Of a DNA stretch of 64,000 nt, positions 23,833-34,090 are shown in pieces. The DNA comes from Siphonodentalium dalli. Lineage: Eukaryota; Mollusca; Scaphopoda; Gadilida; Siphonodentaliidae. How positions within the stretch are numbered: position 1 is the stretch's first letter; each line of letters opens with the position of its first letter. Location: positions 125,369,989 to 125,433,988 of the forward strand of contig CP136068.1 of NCBI GenBank assembly GCA_032622095.1. Reading direction: 5' to 3'. The notes under the pieces were generated by a model. It was not told the DNA's origin, searched no databases, and saw only the letters and a program-made list of their open reading frames with translations. A program made the translations under genes and the position numbers.

Positions 23833-24007
23833 TTCACGATGAACTGTTCGCGGGATGAGGTGTTATGTATATATATACCTTTATTTCCTCCAATTTCGGA
23901 GAGCAGTATTAACATAATTACAGGTTACATGTATATATATATATATACATACATACTAATATAGCAAAATGCTTGATGTCGAATCCGTTCCATAACAACA
24001 TAATAGC
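23833..24007 (+). repeat. Single-monomer copy of the satellite plus its right flank
   Basis: 23833-23869 matches one 40-bp satellite monomer (tcacgatgaactgttcgcgg, then gatgaggtgttatgta; about 32 of 37 bases). After ~85 bases of AT-rich sequence, 23955-24007 (actaatatagcaaaatgctt, gatgtcgaatccgttcc) matches the segment that follows both satellite blocks (49551-49603, 54363-54415). Thus monomer and flank occur together, unamplified, ~10 kb from the array and just upstream of the P2X7-like gene. Confidence 0.75.
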
Positions 24008-24114
24008 AACCACCAAGGGTGCTTATACCTAAGGCATGTGAATGACGTCATATAATTTTTTCTATATCCATCAGTGATTTTTCAAGATCGAAGGGTATAG
24101 ATTTTGGAGAAATT

Positions 24115-24341
24115 GTCACGTGACTTCCGGTTAGCAACCGTGTGGAGATTGCAAAAAAAAATATTCAATGTTATACGGCTAGTTTGGTGTGAATAAGGTT
24201 CAAATATAACATCCAATAAAAACTTAGATATAATTTTATCAATAAACGTGTTTTTAGCGACTTTTAAAAATCGATTATTATTTCTAAGGTGATTTTGCTC
24301 GAGTCACGTGACCGCAAAACCCGTGACGTCAAAGTGGGAAC
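24115..24341 (+). promoter_or_regulatory. Candidate promoter of the P2X7-like gene
   Basis: Two GTCACGTGAC E-box palindromes (24115-24124 and 24303-24312), an ETS-type cttccgg next to the first, and a full CRE TGACGTCA (24324-24331) precede the ATG at 24371. The 21-bp block 24321-24341 (ccgtgacgtcaaagtgggaa plus c) recurs with one mismatch, inverted, upstream of the THAP exon. No clear TATA box sits at a fixed distance. Confidence 0.5.
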
Positions 24342-24370
24342 TGCCACTGCAGACGAACTGTTTACGAAAA

Positions 24371-26608
24371 ATGGCTTCGGCACACAGCATTTCCGCGTCT
24401 GAAAGTGACTCTGATCGCGAAAGTGACGACGATTTACGTATTGGGGAGGATCCTACATCTATAGCAGATACCGAAGACGCCTTTGGTGGCTTGGGTTTAA
24501 ATATTGGTCCACATTTGCACGAACCAGAGGCCGACGAAGACGAGTCACGACGGGGACCCAGACCTGAATCTGACGACCCAAGTCGATTGGATCCTCAAAG
24601 AATCAACGAATGGTAAATAGGACTATCTTGTCTTTTAAAAAAAAGTTTATAAGCTTTTAAAATCATTGCTAATTCGTTTGATCCGCGGGTGGTGAATATT
24701 AATTGTGTGTCTTCAACTTGTATTTTTCATTTGTTTACCTAATCATTAACAAGCTTGAAATTGTTTATAAAAAAATGCAAAAAAAGCCAAAATGACAAAT
24801 CTTGTCAAATTCTTTCAAATAAGGACACACCTTAATTTAAAGAAAATAAACATATAGGCCTACATGTGCCCACTATCATTTGTTTAGTAATCACACAGGG
24901 CCATAGTGGTAAATTATAATGTATACAGGTAAATTATAACCCTGTGATGACTCCTGTAGCTTGTAAATTGTAATGGCACTAGTCTAATGGCAATGCTGTA
25001 TTTACGTTCTTTAAACAGACTGACTCTGAGGTGTGTATACAGGTCAACCAGGGATCGCAACCTATCAGCGTATTCTGAATAAAATCAGAACTCGGTCAGA
25101 TACCGTACCAAGTTTGTCAGGCTGAAAAGTCTCATTCGAGATCACTTAATAAAAATGCCGACTTCCTCCCATTACAACACTTGTCCAGGTATGTTGTCGT
25201 GGGTGCAGTAGCTGTCCAATCTGGCGCGGACATTAATTGCTGACCCGTGGACACGCCTCGGTGTGTGCACGTTAAAGAACGCTACTGGAGTCACCACAGG
25301 GTTATAAAGTTACTCGGCCATGGTAGCACTTGCATCTCCACATAATCCTCAGCACCTTGAGGGCGATGGAATATCAAGTAGATAGATAGATATATAGATC
25401 TTGAATAAGATGTACTTTTCTGCCTGACCAACTTGGTACTAGTATCTGACTGAGTTCTTTTTATACGATTATGTCAGATTGAAATTGAAAAAAAATAATA
25501 ACATATTGACTGAAATAAGCTTATACAGGGCGGCAATTTTCATGAAAAAAAATAAACATACATGTATGTTTATTCGGGACACTAGGGTGGCATGAGAGGC
25601 CATTATGCTACCGACTTCCACGATAGCTACTAAGTAGGCTATTATTGTTACTAGTAGGTTATCAATTGGTATTCATGAAGAACCTTGGATTAATTATAAT
25701 ATAATAAAAGAATACTCAGATTTTCTGATTGGCACTAGTACCAAAGAGGTTTAGTAAATAGTGCCTAGTGGTATCAACATTATGGATAAATTAATGTAAA
25801 ACAAAACAAAAAGAAAGTTGTTTTTAATTTTTATAATATTAGCCCAAAAAGTATGAGTCAGTAGTTTCGGACATGGGTCGGTCGTGTTAGCATAAAATCA
25901 GATAATTTTGTTTGGCACAATAAGCAATGCTGTGGGAAATTCTGTAGCAACATGTGGAATCTAACATGCCACAGCATTAAGTTTGCTGTGAGACATTTTG
26001 GGACATTTTTCCTAATTTTAGGGCTGCATAGATACAGTAATAAAACTAGAATGGACTTGAAACGAAATAGATTTATTTTATCGTTTTCGTTATTAGGGCA
26101 CGATACTTGAACAAAAATACAAGTACCAAACATAATTATAACAGTGATAAATGAAAAACTTGTGCTCTATCTGTTTCTTCTACATTTCAGGTGTACCTGT
26201 AACCATTGCCAAATTTTGCAAACTGACCCAGAGTGCGTTTGCTGTTCTGAGATAGAGAAGGTTGCAGCTATGATATCAGAAGCTGGTGAGCTGGATGATC
26301 ATATTTACAAATGTATCACCGACTGTCCTGGATTTAAGACAGTTTGTCTTGATCGGAACGTTTTGCGTGTTGCTTGGCTGGGTTTTCGACAACAATATGG
26401 AAGCAAGGCATTTGAAGGTCCACAGGCAGCCAAGTACAGACATACAGCATATAGACAGCTGCAGAGATGGTGTTGGGGATATTGTGGGAAATATTTCAGA
26501 GTGATACTTCCATCATGTGCAGTGTCGTGCATACGGGCCCACTTTCCAGAACCAGGAGATGAGGATACTGCAGTGTATACAGGATTCAGATTGCCAGTAT
26601 TAGAATAG
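24371..26608 (+). CDS. P2X7-type C-terminal (P2RX7_C-like) domain protein, two exons
   Basis: Exons 24371-24612 and 26191-26608 join through a GTAAAT donor and a ttcttctacatttcag acceptor, phase 2, giving 219 residues and TAG at 26606. Start chosen at MASAHSIS, with a good context; the frame is open upstream only to a GTG. Residues 1-80 are polar and acidic (SESDSDRESDDD) and look disordered. The splice reconstructs INEW|CTCNHC exactly at the domain start. The domain then shows ECVCC, YKCITDC, YRHTAYRQLQRWC and YFRVILPSC followed by IRAHFPEP and YTGFRLPV, matching the Cys-rich, zinc-binding cytoplasmic ballast of vertebrate P2X7. No transmembrane or ATP-binding ectodomain is encoded. Stand-alone proteins of this kind are common in invertebrates; their role is not established. 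Probably intracellular. Confidence 0.88.
25078..25470. mobile_element. Intronic element with inverted ends and a (GATA)n stretch
   Basis: Arms 25078-25141 and 25399-25463 are imperfect reverse complements (tcagataccgtaccaagttt against acttggtactagtatctga). The interior contains a cacgttaaagaac motif often seen in invertebrate SINE/LINE tails, and agtagatagatagatata. It lies wholly in the intron of the P2X7-like gene and looks like a nested insertion. Confidence 0.55.
25551..25574. repeat. Perfect 24-bp palindrome
   Basis: aataaacata joined to its reverse complement through catg, inside the intron. Small cruciform or chance; no known site assigned. Confidence 0.7.
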
Positions 26609-26824
26609 GTTCAATCTGTCTATGCTACCTTTTATGTGTTTCGGATCCTGGTGGCATTGTAGCATTCATCGTGGTTATTATTTTAAGATGGCCTATCTCT
26701 TTCTATAACAAGATTTATGTAGTTTTCTGGGTATAAAATTATAAATATGATTTGAAGACCCCAGCCCGGAAACCCTTCTATCAATGAATATTGTTTTTAT
26801 TTTGAATATTCTGATAATACATGC

Positions 26825-26969
26825 AATCAATTGGGACATACATGTAGAGTTCTCCAGCTTGCTATGCTTGGGCACAGCAAGCAGGAGAACTCTATCTCTG
26901 TCTGAGATCGCCTGAAGTTTCATGCCGGATCTGTTCTAAAGGTAGCCCTTAAAAATGTCCCAATTGATT
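26825..26969. repeat. Nested inverted repeats just downstream of the P2X7-like gene
   Basis: The inner hairpin pairs agagttctcc (26846-26855) with ggagaactct (26884-26893), with additional pairing of cttgct and agcaag. The outer arms are aatcaattgggaca (26825-26838) and tgtcccaattgatt (26956-26969). It lies ~220 bp after the stop codon, so it may be transcribed in the 3' UTR, or it is a small foldback element. Confidence 0.6.
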
Positions 26970-27096
26970 ATAGCAGAAAATTTTAAATCAAATCAATATT
27001 AATTGATACTTTGATAGGGATCTTTGATTCATATTTTTTATTTTATACACAGAACACTATATAATATTTGTAATAGTTATAGGAAGTATTTTGTTG

Positions 27097-28170
27097 GAAA
27101 TGTTCTAAGTCAAAATGATTATGCATTAGCACTTTTCCAACTCCAGAGATATCCAAATGGTACTAGAATGACAATTTTTCAGCCAAATGGTTTGAAATAA
27201 CATATTTACAGAAAACAATTAAAGACATAGCAAGGAGTTGTTAAGTTGCTTTAAAGCATTTGTCACTTTTAACGATAGAACTTGGAAACTTATAGGTTTG
27301 GAAATGTTCTAAGTCAAAATGATTCTGCATTAGCACCTTTCCAACCCCAGAGATTTCCAAACGTTACTAGAAAGACTATTTATTAAGCAAATGGTTTGAA
27401 ATAACAAATTTACATGAAACAGTTAAAGACATTGCAAGGAGTAAAGATGCTTGAAAGCATTTGTAACTATAACGATAGAACTTGAAAACTTGCAGGTTTG
27501 GAAATGTGAATGATCCTGTCTTAGCACATTTCCAACCCCGGAGATTTTCAAACGTTACTAGAATGACCATTTTTTAGGCAAATGGTTTGAAATAACATAT
27601 TTACATAAAACAATTACTCTCAGGTGCCTAATAATCGTGATGGCCTAATAATAGTGATGGATGGTGTTTTAGGCTGAAAATAATAATAGTGATGGCAATT
27701 TCACTCTATGTCTCAATGCCAAATAATAGTGATCATTGGAAATATTCTCCAAAATTAATATTCGTGCTGACACTATTATTAGGCACCTGAGAGTAAAGAC
27801 ATAGCAAGGAGTTGTTAAGTTGCTTTAAAGCATTTCTAACTTTTAACGATAGAACTTGGAAACTTATAGGTTTGGAAATGTTCTAAGTCAAAATGATTCT
27901 GCATTAGCACCTTTCCAACCCCAGAGATTTCCAAACGTTACTAGAATGACCATTTTTTAGGCAAATGGTTTGAAATAACAAATTTACATGAAACAGTTAA
28001 AGACATTGCAAGGAGTAAAGATGCTTGAAAGCATTTGTAGCTATAATGATAGAACTTGAAAACTTACATGTTTGGAAATGTGAATGATCCTGTCTTAGCA
28101 CATTTCCAACCCCGGAGATTTTCAACCGTTACTAGAATGACCATTTTTAAGGCAAATGGTTTGAAATAAC
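27097..28170. repeat. ~200-bp tandem repeat, five units, interrupted by a MITE
   Basis: The landmark tttggaaatgttctaagtc or its variant tttggaaatgtgaatgatcc recurs at about 27097, 27300, 27500, 27875 and 28074. Units alternate between the two variants, so units 2-3 and 4-5 form a duplicated ~400-bp pair. Reverse frames such as MVILVTFENLRGWKCAKTGS occur twice only because the repeat does. Confidence 0.85.
27617..27793. mobile_element. TA-target MITE (Tc1/mariner-like)
   Basis: 177 bp with inverted ends ctctcaggtgcctaataat and attattaggcacctgagag, flanked by TA on both sides (27615-27616, 27794-27795). The homologous position in the neighbouring repeat unit (about 27218) reads caattaaagacatag without the insertion, which shows the empty site and the duplicated TA directly. 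The interior repeats aataatagtgatgg. No transposase. Confidence 0.85.
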
Positions 28171-28299
28171 ATACCACAGAGAAGCAATTATTCAATGAAA
28201 TTGACAAATTTATGAAGTATTTGAGAAACAACTTTACAACTGAGTTTACTTTGGAAAAGTCAGCAACCACCGAGATAAAATACTAAGATATCAGATCAG

Positions 28300-28430
28300 T
28301 AACATGCCATGTTAAAGTGATGTGAAACACTCTGGTAGGGAGATCAGATATAAATGGAGAATAATCTTGTTCAAAGTAGTAATGTTTACCAATATTATAT
28401 CCAAATTGACAACACACAGCATCATTCTTA
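28300..28430. repeat. Second copy of the 16470 dispersed repeat
   Basis: gttaaagtgatgtgaaacac, tgttcaaagtagtaatg and a catcattcttata end recur in order relative to 16490-16615. Ends not defined. Confidence 0.45.
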
Positions 28431-29177
28431 TATATTAATTAACTGCAGTGACTCTCGATGCGAAATCATTTTCGTTAGTTTATCGCCGATAGATGCGTCC
28501 CGAATCGAGTACCTAGTAGAAGAGGAATAATACAAGTTGTAAATATAGCACCTTTAAGAAGCATTTAGACTGCTAAAATTTCAAAATTAGCAGATTAACA
28601 ATTTTCTGAAAACTGCTGTTGTGATCAGATATAATAGCGAACAACACTAACGTATCAATGAGTTATTCAGTAACCTGACTGGTGTTTGGATGAAAGATAA
28701 GAAGAGCGTTCGCTGTCCATACAGCTTTGGAAAATAATACAAAGTTTGTTTAACCATTATTACCAAGAAGAACATGTATAAATAGAAGGAATTTGTTCTT
28801 ATTTTCATTGTTAATAATCCTCCAGTGATGAGATTCCACATGTTGAAATCATTGCATGGTTTGTAAATACAAACTCTAACAGTCAGCAATGTGTACTGTT
28901 TCGGTGGGCTGCATATTTCATCATAAAATAAATAGAAAATTTAAATTTGTTTGCTGATGGGACTGTAACAGTCAACTTAATGTTTACATAACAATCGTCT
29001 CAACATGCAAAATCTCATTATTGGACAATTATTAATAATCAAAATAAGAACAGTTCACATTTTTTGTATGGTTTTACAGACTTTTATTTATGAGTTCTCA
29101 CATCTACTATGAGTGCTTTACACCCCTTTAACAGGATCATGTATAACAAAGGCTTTAGGAATAGCAATCAAGTACAG

Positions 29178-29384
29178 TAATGCCCTAAATAATCGACTCC
29201 TTAACCGCATCAGAATTATGGGTAATTTTTCAGGATTTAGTCAGAAATATGGCTTGTTACCATTCATCGGAAAGCTCTCAGTGAGAGCTTTCCGATGAAT
29301 GGCAACAAGCCATATTTCTGACTAAATCCTGAAAAATTACCCATAATTCTGATGCGGTTAAGGAGTCGATTATTTAGGGCATTA
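29178..29384. mobile_element. 207-bp near-perfect foldback MITE
   Basis: The arms of ~103 bp are almost exact reverse complements: taatgccctaaataatcgac on the left, ending gagtcgattatttagggcat on the right. The centre is ctctcagtgagag. The inner core (atggcttgtt, cattcatcggaaagct) recurs in shorter hairpins at 54981-55054 and 55537-55640. The near identity of the arms suggests recent formation or gene conversion. Confidence 0.85.
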
Positions 29385-29544
29385 TTGTAGCTTCAATCGT
29401 TCTGAATAAAAGTGCTATTTTCTCAGAGGCCTCTTCCTGAATCGTGTCTGCCTTGCTGCCAGAGCATCCTTCAACGAAACTTTCTGCTTTTTATGTGTGA
29501 GACTGTACATGTGTGGCACCACTACAAATACCATTTGCAGTATG

Positions 29545-29625
29545 ATGCACCCCCCCACCCCATTGGTTGGAACTTTCCAACTGGTACCTCAAACTTTTAT
29601 GGTAAAAATTTCATGATTGGCGTGT
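29545..29625. repeat. Dispersed repeat, copy 3 of 3 (fragment)
   Basis: ccccattggttggaactttc and aactggtacctcaaactttt match the start of the 14860 copy, again next to a poly-C run. Confidence 0.4.
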
Positions 29626-29920
29626 CTGGTTCAAGGCAGTAGAGCGCAGCTTAAAATTCTAATTTACCCCCAGTCACCAATTTGTACCAACTATTTTACT
29701 GAATACACCACCCTCGCAAAATTGTAGGCCTATTGATATTAAAAAGGTTCGATGTGGATACTTTAGGAATTGTGCTTACAATACCCAGATCGGGAGAAAA
29801 TACGACCTGTTTTTTGTGTGTGACCTGTTTTAGTTTTTTCTGTGGGTGGGTATATTTTCAACTGGTACTTTTATATTCTGAGAAACTAAGTATCCTCAAA
29901 AACTCAGTTGTTGGACAAAG

Positions 29921-30010
29921 CTTGGGTGGCCGCATGGTATTATTGACGTCGGACTGAGTCGCAAGTCGCACTCGCCGTCATGGGCCGGGGTTCCAATCCC
30001 ACCCCCCCCA
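29921..30010 (+). other. tRNA-like / SINE head fragment
   Basis: A plausible A box (tggccgcatgg, 29927-29937) and B box (ggttccaatcc, 29989-29999) lie 51 bp apart, as in tRNA-derived SINEs. The acceptor and T stems do not pair well, so it is not a functional tRNA. A poly-C run and an A-rich stretch follow. Confidence 0.35.
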
Positions 30011-30094
30011 CCAAAACAAAATTTGTCTCATAATTACACGGTTCTAAAAAAAAAAATAGGCGCCTTAATAATTATGTGTTGTATAGTCCCAGGC

Positions 30095-30216
30095 TAGATC
30101 ATGCCATGAATCTCTACTCTGGCTGACGCCCGTAGGGATGATATTCCACCAGTACAAACCCGGGAACTTTTTAAAGTTTTGACATCAGCCAGAGTAGAGA
30201 TTCATGGCATGATCTA
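30095..30216. mobile_element. 122-bp inverted-repeat element
   Basis: 32-base arms (tagatcatgccatgaatctc ... and its exact complement ending ggcatgatcta) flank a ~58-bp centre containing gacgcccgtaggg. A one-sided relative, tagaccatgccatgaat followed by tacgcccgtag, is at 12375-12412, and catggcatggtcta occurs at 49890. Confidence 0.7.
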
Positions 30217-30262
30217 ATTCCTAGGCATGTTCAAAGAGCAATGCTCAACATGTCTTGGAGAC

Positions 30263-30263
<1 letters not shown>

Positions 30264-30299
<36 letters not shown>
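30264..30299. repeat. (AT)n microsatellite
   Basis: About 36 bases of alternating AT just left of the 849-bp element. Confidence 0.95.
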
Positions 30300-30300
<1 letters not shown>

Positions 30301-30331
30301 CATGCTACTATGCCACATATATCTATTATAT

Positions 30332-31180
30332 GAGGGTATCACCCCCTGAATCCTGAATACCAGTTAATTTTGGGGGGTGAATCCTGAATACCAGTTAATT
30401 TTGGACAGAATTCTGTTTCCTAGGCCCCAGAAAAAAAATGGACAGCATTTAGTTTATATGCGCTTGCCAGGATATCTTGTTGCCCCACCGTTCCCAAACA
30501 AAACCCCCCCCCAGAAACATTGGACACAATTTTGTATCCTATATAGGCCCCAGAAAAAATTGGACAGCATTTTGTTTCCTAGGCGCTTGCCAGGATATCT
30601 TGCCCCACCAGTTCCCAAACAAAATCACCCCCCCCAGAACAAAATTGGACAGAATTCTGTTTCCTAGGCGCTTGCCAGGATATCTTGCCCCACCCATTCC
30701 TTTAAAATTTATTCAACCCTTCCCCACACCTAAATTTGTTTACAGCACTCCGCTTCCCAGGATATTTTGCCCCACCCGATTCACCAGAAAAAAAATTCAC
30801 CCCCCCCAGAAAAATTTGACATAATTCTGTATCCTAGGCCCCAGAAAAAAAATGGACAGCATTTTGTTTCCTAGGCGCTTGCCAGGATTTCTTACCCCAC
30901 CTGTTCCCAAACAAAATATCGCGTTATGGGCGTTATGAGGCCGTTACGATACGATTAATGCTACTTTTTGATGGCATGGTGGTCGAATATGCCCAATAAG
31001 CTATTCTACCCACCCATTCATACAGATAACTAGCACAAAATATTATTTTGCGCCATCAAAACCTGCGTCCAAGATGTTTTTGTTGAACCTGAATACCAGT
31101 TAATTCGGGGGTATGAATCCCGCGTACGGCTTCAAAACACCCTGAATCCCGCGTACCGAAGGGGGGGGGTTGACACCCTC
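30332..31180. mobile_element. 849-bp DNA element with TIRs, TTATAT duplication and inner tandem repeat
   Basis: Left end gagggtatcaccccctgaat, right end gggggttgacaccctc (inverse), flanked by ttatat on both sides (30326-30331, 31181-31186). The interior holds about six imperfect units with ttctgtttcctaggc, gcttgccaggatatcttgcc and a poly-C block; subterminal copies of tgaataccagttaatt occur near both ends. The Pro-rich forward frames are repeat products, not genes. No transposase, so non-autonomous; superfamily not assigned. Confidence 0.7.
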
Positions 31181-31189
31181 TTATATATC

Positions 31190-33270
31190 AGTATCCGCAA
31201 TTGATTAAACTGTGTACATGTGTCATATTTTCCTGATTTACCGAACTTCGGAGTCTGCTCTGCTAATTAAGATCAAATGGCTTCATTTTATTGGACCATA
31301 GACTGTCATAGATATGTTTTTTGTGCTTCCAATAATACACTATGCAAATCTTTAATTTAGTTCCGATTGTCAAAACGCATTAATTCCACTATATACTAAT
31401 AGCAATGGAACTGATATATATTCCATGGATCATTGTGATCATGTCCACCCGTGTGGCCAACACAAAACTACATTGATAAATTTGTTCGATAAATTATAGG
31501 TCCATATATATAATATGTGTATTTATGACAAAGGGAAGATGCTTTACATGTGTTCCAATGTACTTATATAATCTTTCTTCCCTTGTGAAATCTAGTTTTG
31601 CCATATCTTGTAATAGGGGGACAACTACATGTAGTGTTGACACGGACTGTATCTCCACATAAGGCGTATTGTGCGCGCCCACGGGATACTTCGATTAGGA
31701 CCAGTTTACTCCCTTTAAGTTCACAATGCGCTGTCCGCAATATATCGCATGTTTATGTGTTCGATTGCAACATATGCATGTATTAAATTGTGGTGCTGAT
31801 ATCATGTCATGATGTGTTGTGTACGAGAGAACGAATGTTATTACGAATTGATAAATAAATCAGGGACTTTTTGAAGAAATTCTGAAAATCGAGTCATGTC
31901 GTCACGCGCAATAATACGAGCACCTGTTCAATAGTCGATCGCGTTAGTTTCACTTGTGCATCAATTCGAAGTTGTGTACATCATGCTCGTTCTGTTTTAT
32001 GTGAATTGTTTGGGTGAATTGTGTTCAAATTTGGAGTTACACTTGTTGGATATCTATACTTTGTCACCAGGAACGTGTACAATACGCGAGTTTCATATGA
32101 TTTGTTGTGTTTTATCGGATTAATTATTCTGGATTTATCTTAGGCCTGTTGTGTAGGCAATATTTAGCACGTGCTTCTCGCCAATCTCGGATTCTCATGT
32201 GTTGTGATTTGGAATTTGAAGTTAAATTGTGAGACACGTGCGATTATGGATATAACTATTTGATGAATTGAAATCAGGAATGCTAACAAAATGTCAATAT
32301 TCTCCCGCATTTGACGTCAGCTCGATTCACTACTGTACTAGTATAGGCACATAAGTCGGCCAAGTTGAAGACTGGTGAGTCACATTTTTTCATTCATATT
32401 CTTTATTTAGACTGTTTAACACGGTTGTTGAACTTCTCAAGACCGAAACAAACACATACATGTGACTTACTAGAAATGTTTTTTGCAACAGTTTACTTTC
32501 GTGATTTTTATTTATTATATAAATTCTGTGATTGCATGTGTCCAACAACTGAGTTTTTTGGCATCATTATTTAACAATTACTTTATTACTTATATAAATT
32601 GAATACTATTTAGCTGTCGATATACCACCTATATACTATACAATAGCCATATCTTCATTATTATTATAATTTATAGGCTATACTACTACTAGTACTCATA
32701 TATAGTATATCAATGTAAGACGGAGTGGGTTAACCCTGAGCCCCGACAGGTAAATGGGAATGGGTGTCAGACGTAGGCCTACGTGGTTACTCATGTACAG
32801 GCTATATGCCTACCTGTAGTATGCACACACTAATTTAATTAGGCCAACAAAAAAAAAATGCCTGTGTTTAGTGTTTCCCTACCCTAGAAAAGGGTGCCTA
32901 CCAAAAACCTTTTATTGGACTGTAGACACATTTTGTTTTGCTCATTGTGAAGGGCATCGAAAGGTATCTTACCTATTTTCGAAATTCTCCTATTAAAAAG
33001 ATTTAGAAGTTTTATTAGTCTAGTGCTCTGACTAATTCAAGATAACAATATTTATTATTGAACCTTTCAATTAATCTGAATTGTGAAGCTTTCTATATTG
33101 AATTGTCTATAACCAAATGGAATTTTGAATAAACAAAAAATTCCTTCCTACCTACACCTACCATAATTATTTTTTACCATGTAAGTTGTAACCCTAAACA
33201 CAGGTTGTTTTTTTTGCCTTATATATATCATATAAATGTAACCACTACAGTAGTACTAGTATTGGTTTGC
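31190..33270. other. No confirmed feature; possible THAP-gene intron
   Basis: AT-rich DNA with several chance frames. It would be intronic to the leftward THAP gene if its next exon lies beyond. A GTGAGT donor-like site at 32372 (+) has no coding context. Confidence 0.4.
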
Positions 33271-33280
33271 TCTGACTTAC

Positions 33281-33495
33281 ATCTTAGAAAACCCCATTTC
33301 AAATTTCATTAAATTTTTGAAACAGACAGCTTCAAAATGTCTGTAGCATAGCCGACTCCATGGTGATGCCACAAAGTGTTTTCTTCTGTTCTTCACGAAA
33401 GCCGTCCATTTCTTCCCCATCAGGTTGTCATTAGGCCACTTAAACAGCTGGCCGCCCGTATGGCTGCAGCCTTGTGCCACACAACGAGCAACCAT
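33281..33495 (-). CDS. THAP-domain zinc finger, first exon (partial gene)
   Basis: 215 nt starting at ATG (MVARCVAQGC) and ending at a GTAAGT donor after GFSKM. It shows C-x4-C near the start, a Phe-x-Trp-Pro (FKWP) segment, KKWTAFVKNR and RLCYRHF, the C-x2-H of the C2CH zinc module, i.e. about 70 of the usual ~90 residues. The domain's C-terminal AVPTF-type box and the rest of the protein should lie in leftward exons that I could not find. THAP fingers bind DNA in a sequence-specific way and also occur in P-element-type transposases, so a host regulator or a domesticated or transposon gene are both possible. The gene runs toward the P2X7-like gene. Confidence 0.8.
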
Positions 33496-33600
33496 CACGC
33501 CAAACGCAAAAATAAAGTAAATGTCAAATCGAAAAAAATGACAGATCAGTCAAGCGCGAAAATGTAAACAAAGTCAAAATCCGCGCGTCAAAAAAGTTGC

Positions 33601-33621
33601 GTTCCCACATTGACGTCACGG
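33601..33621 (-). promoter_or_regulatory. CRE-containing promoter block of the THAP gene
   Basis: On the - strand this reads ccgtgacgtcaatgtgggaa plus c, about 105 bp before the THAP ATG. It matches 24321-24341 at 20 of 21 positions and includes a full TGACGTCA. Confidence 0.5.
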
Positions 33622-34090
33622 TTCTTGGTGCACATAAATGTCGCTAGTGGCTTTTTGCTTTTGGGATGCAAATTTTCGACGTCAAAACTGCTTTAAAAAC
33701 ACGATTTTGACGCTATGAGTTGGTGTTTTCGAATAAGTTTCGTTTTTAGTGACCTTAATTCTATGTAATGACACTGGTATAGTTTATTTTGCTGAACAAT
33801 TATGTTTATTAACAGTTCCCTTTTAAGTCTATTAAATTTATTTAGACCAATTTCGTTGGTCAGCTTAATGAAAACGAAAAATAAAGAACTCATAACGATA
33901 ATCCAGACAAGATTTTACAATCCACGACACGTCTTGCCAATTTGGCATGTCGTCTCCATCGTGACCATGATGTTACATAAATTATTCTTAGCGTTAAATT
34001 ATATGTCGCCGAAAAAAGGTAAATTTGAGGCACATGTGTGGTTGCTCCACAACGTGTCACGCACGATTCATAATATTAGTATTATTTATG

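Noticed and set aside
26286-26532. Other frames across the second P2X7-like exon
   Set aside because: They are shadows of the real coding frame, which is fixed by the splice junction and the conserved domain.
29921-30010. Functional tRNA gene
   Set aside because: A- and B-box-like sequences are present, but the acceptor and T stems do not pair; kept only as a SINE-like fragment.
30377-30824. Pro-rich forward frames of 96 and 115 codons
   Set aside because: They are translations of the poly-C-containing tandem units inside the 30332-31180 element.
31494-31682. Second exon of the THAP gene
   Set aside because: An acceptor-like ccccctattacaag exists on the - strand, but there is no matching donor and the peptide shows no THAP continuation.
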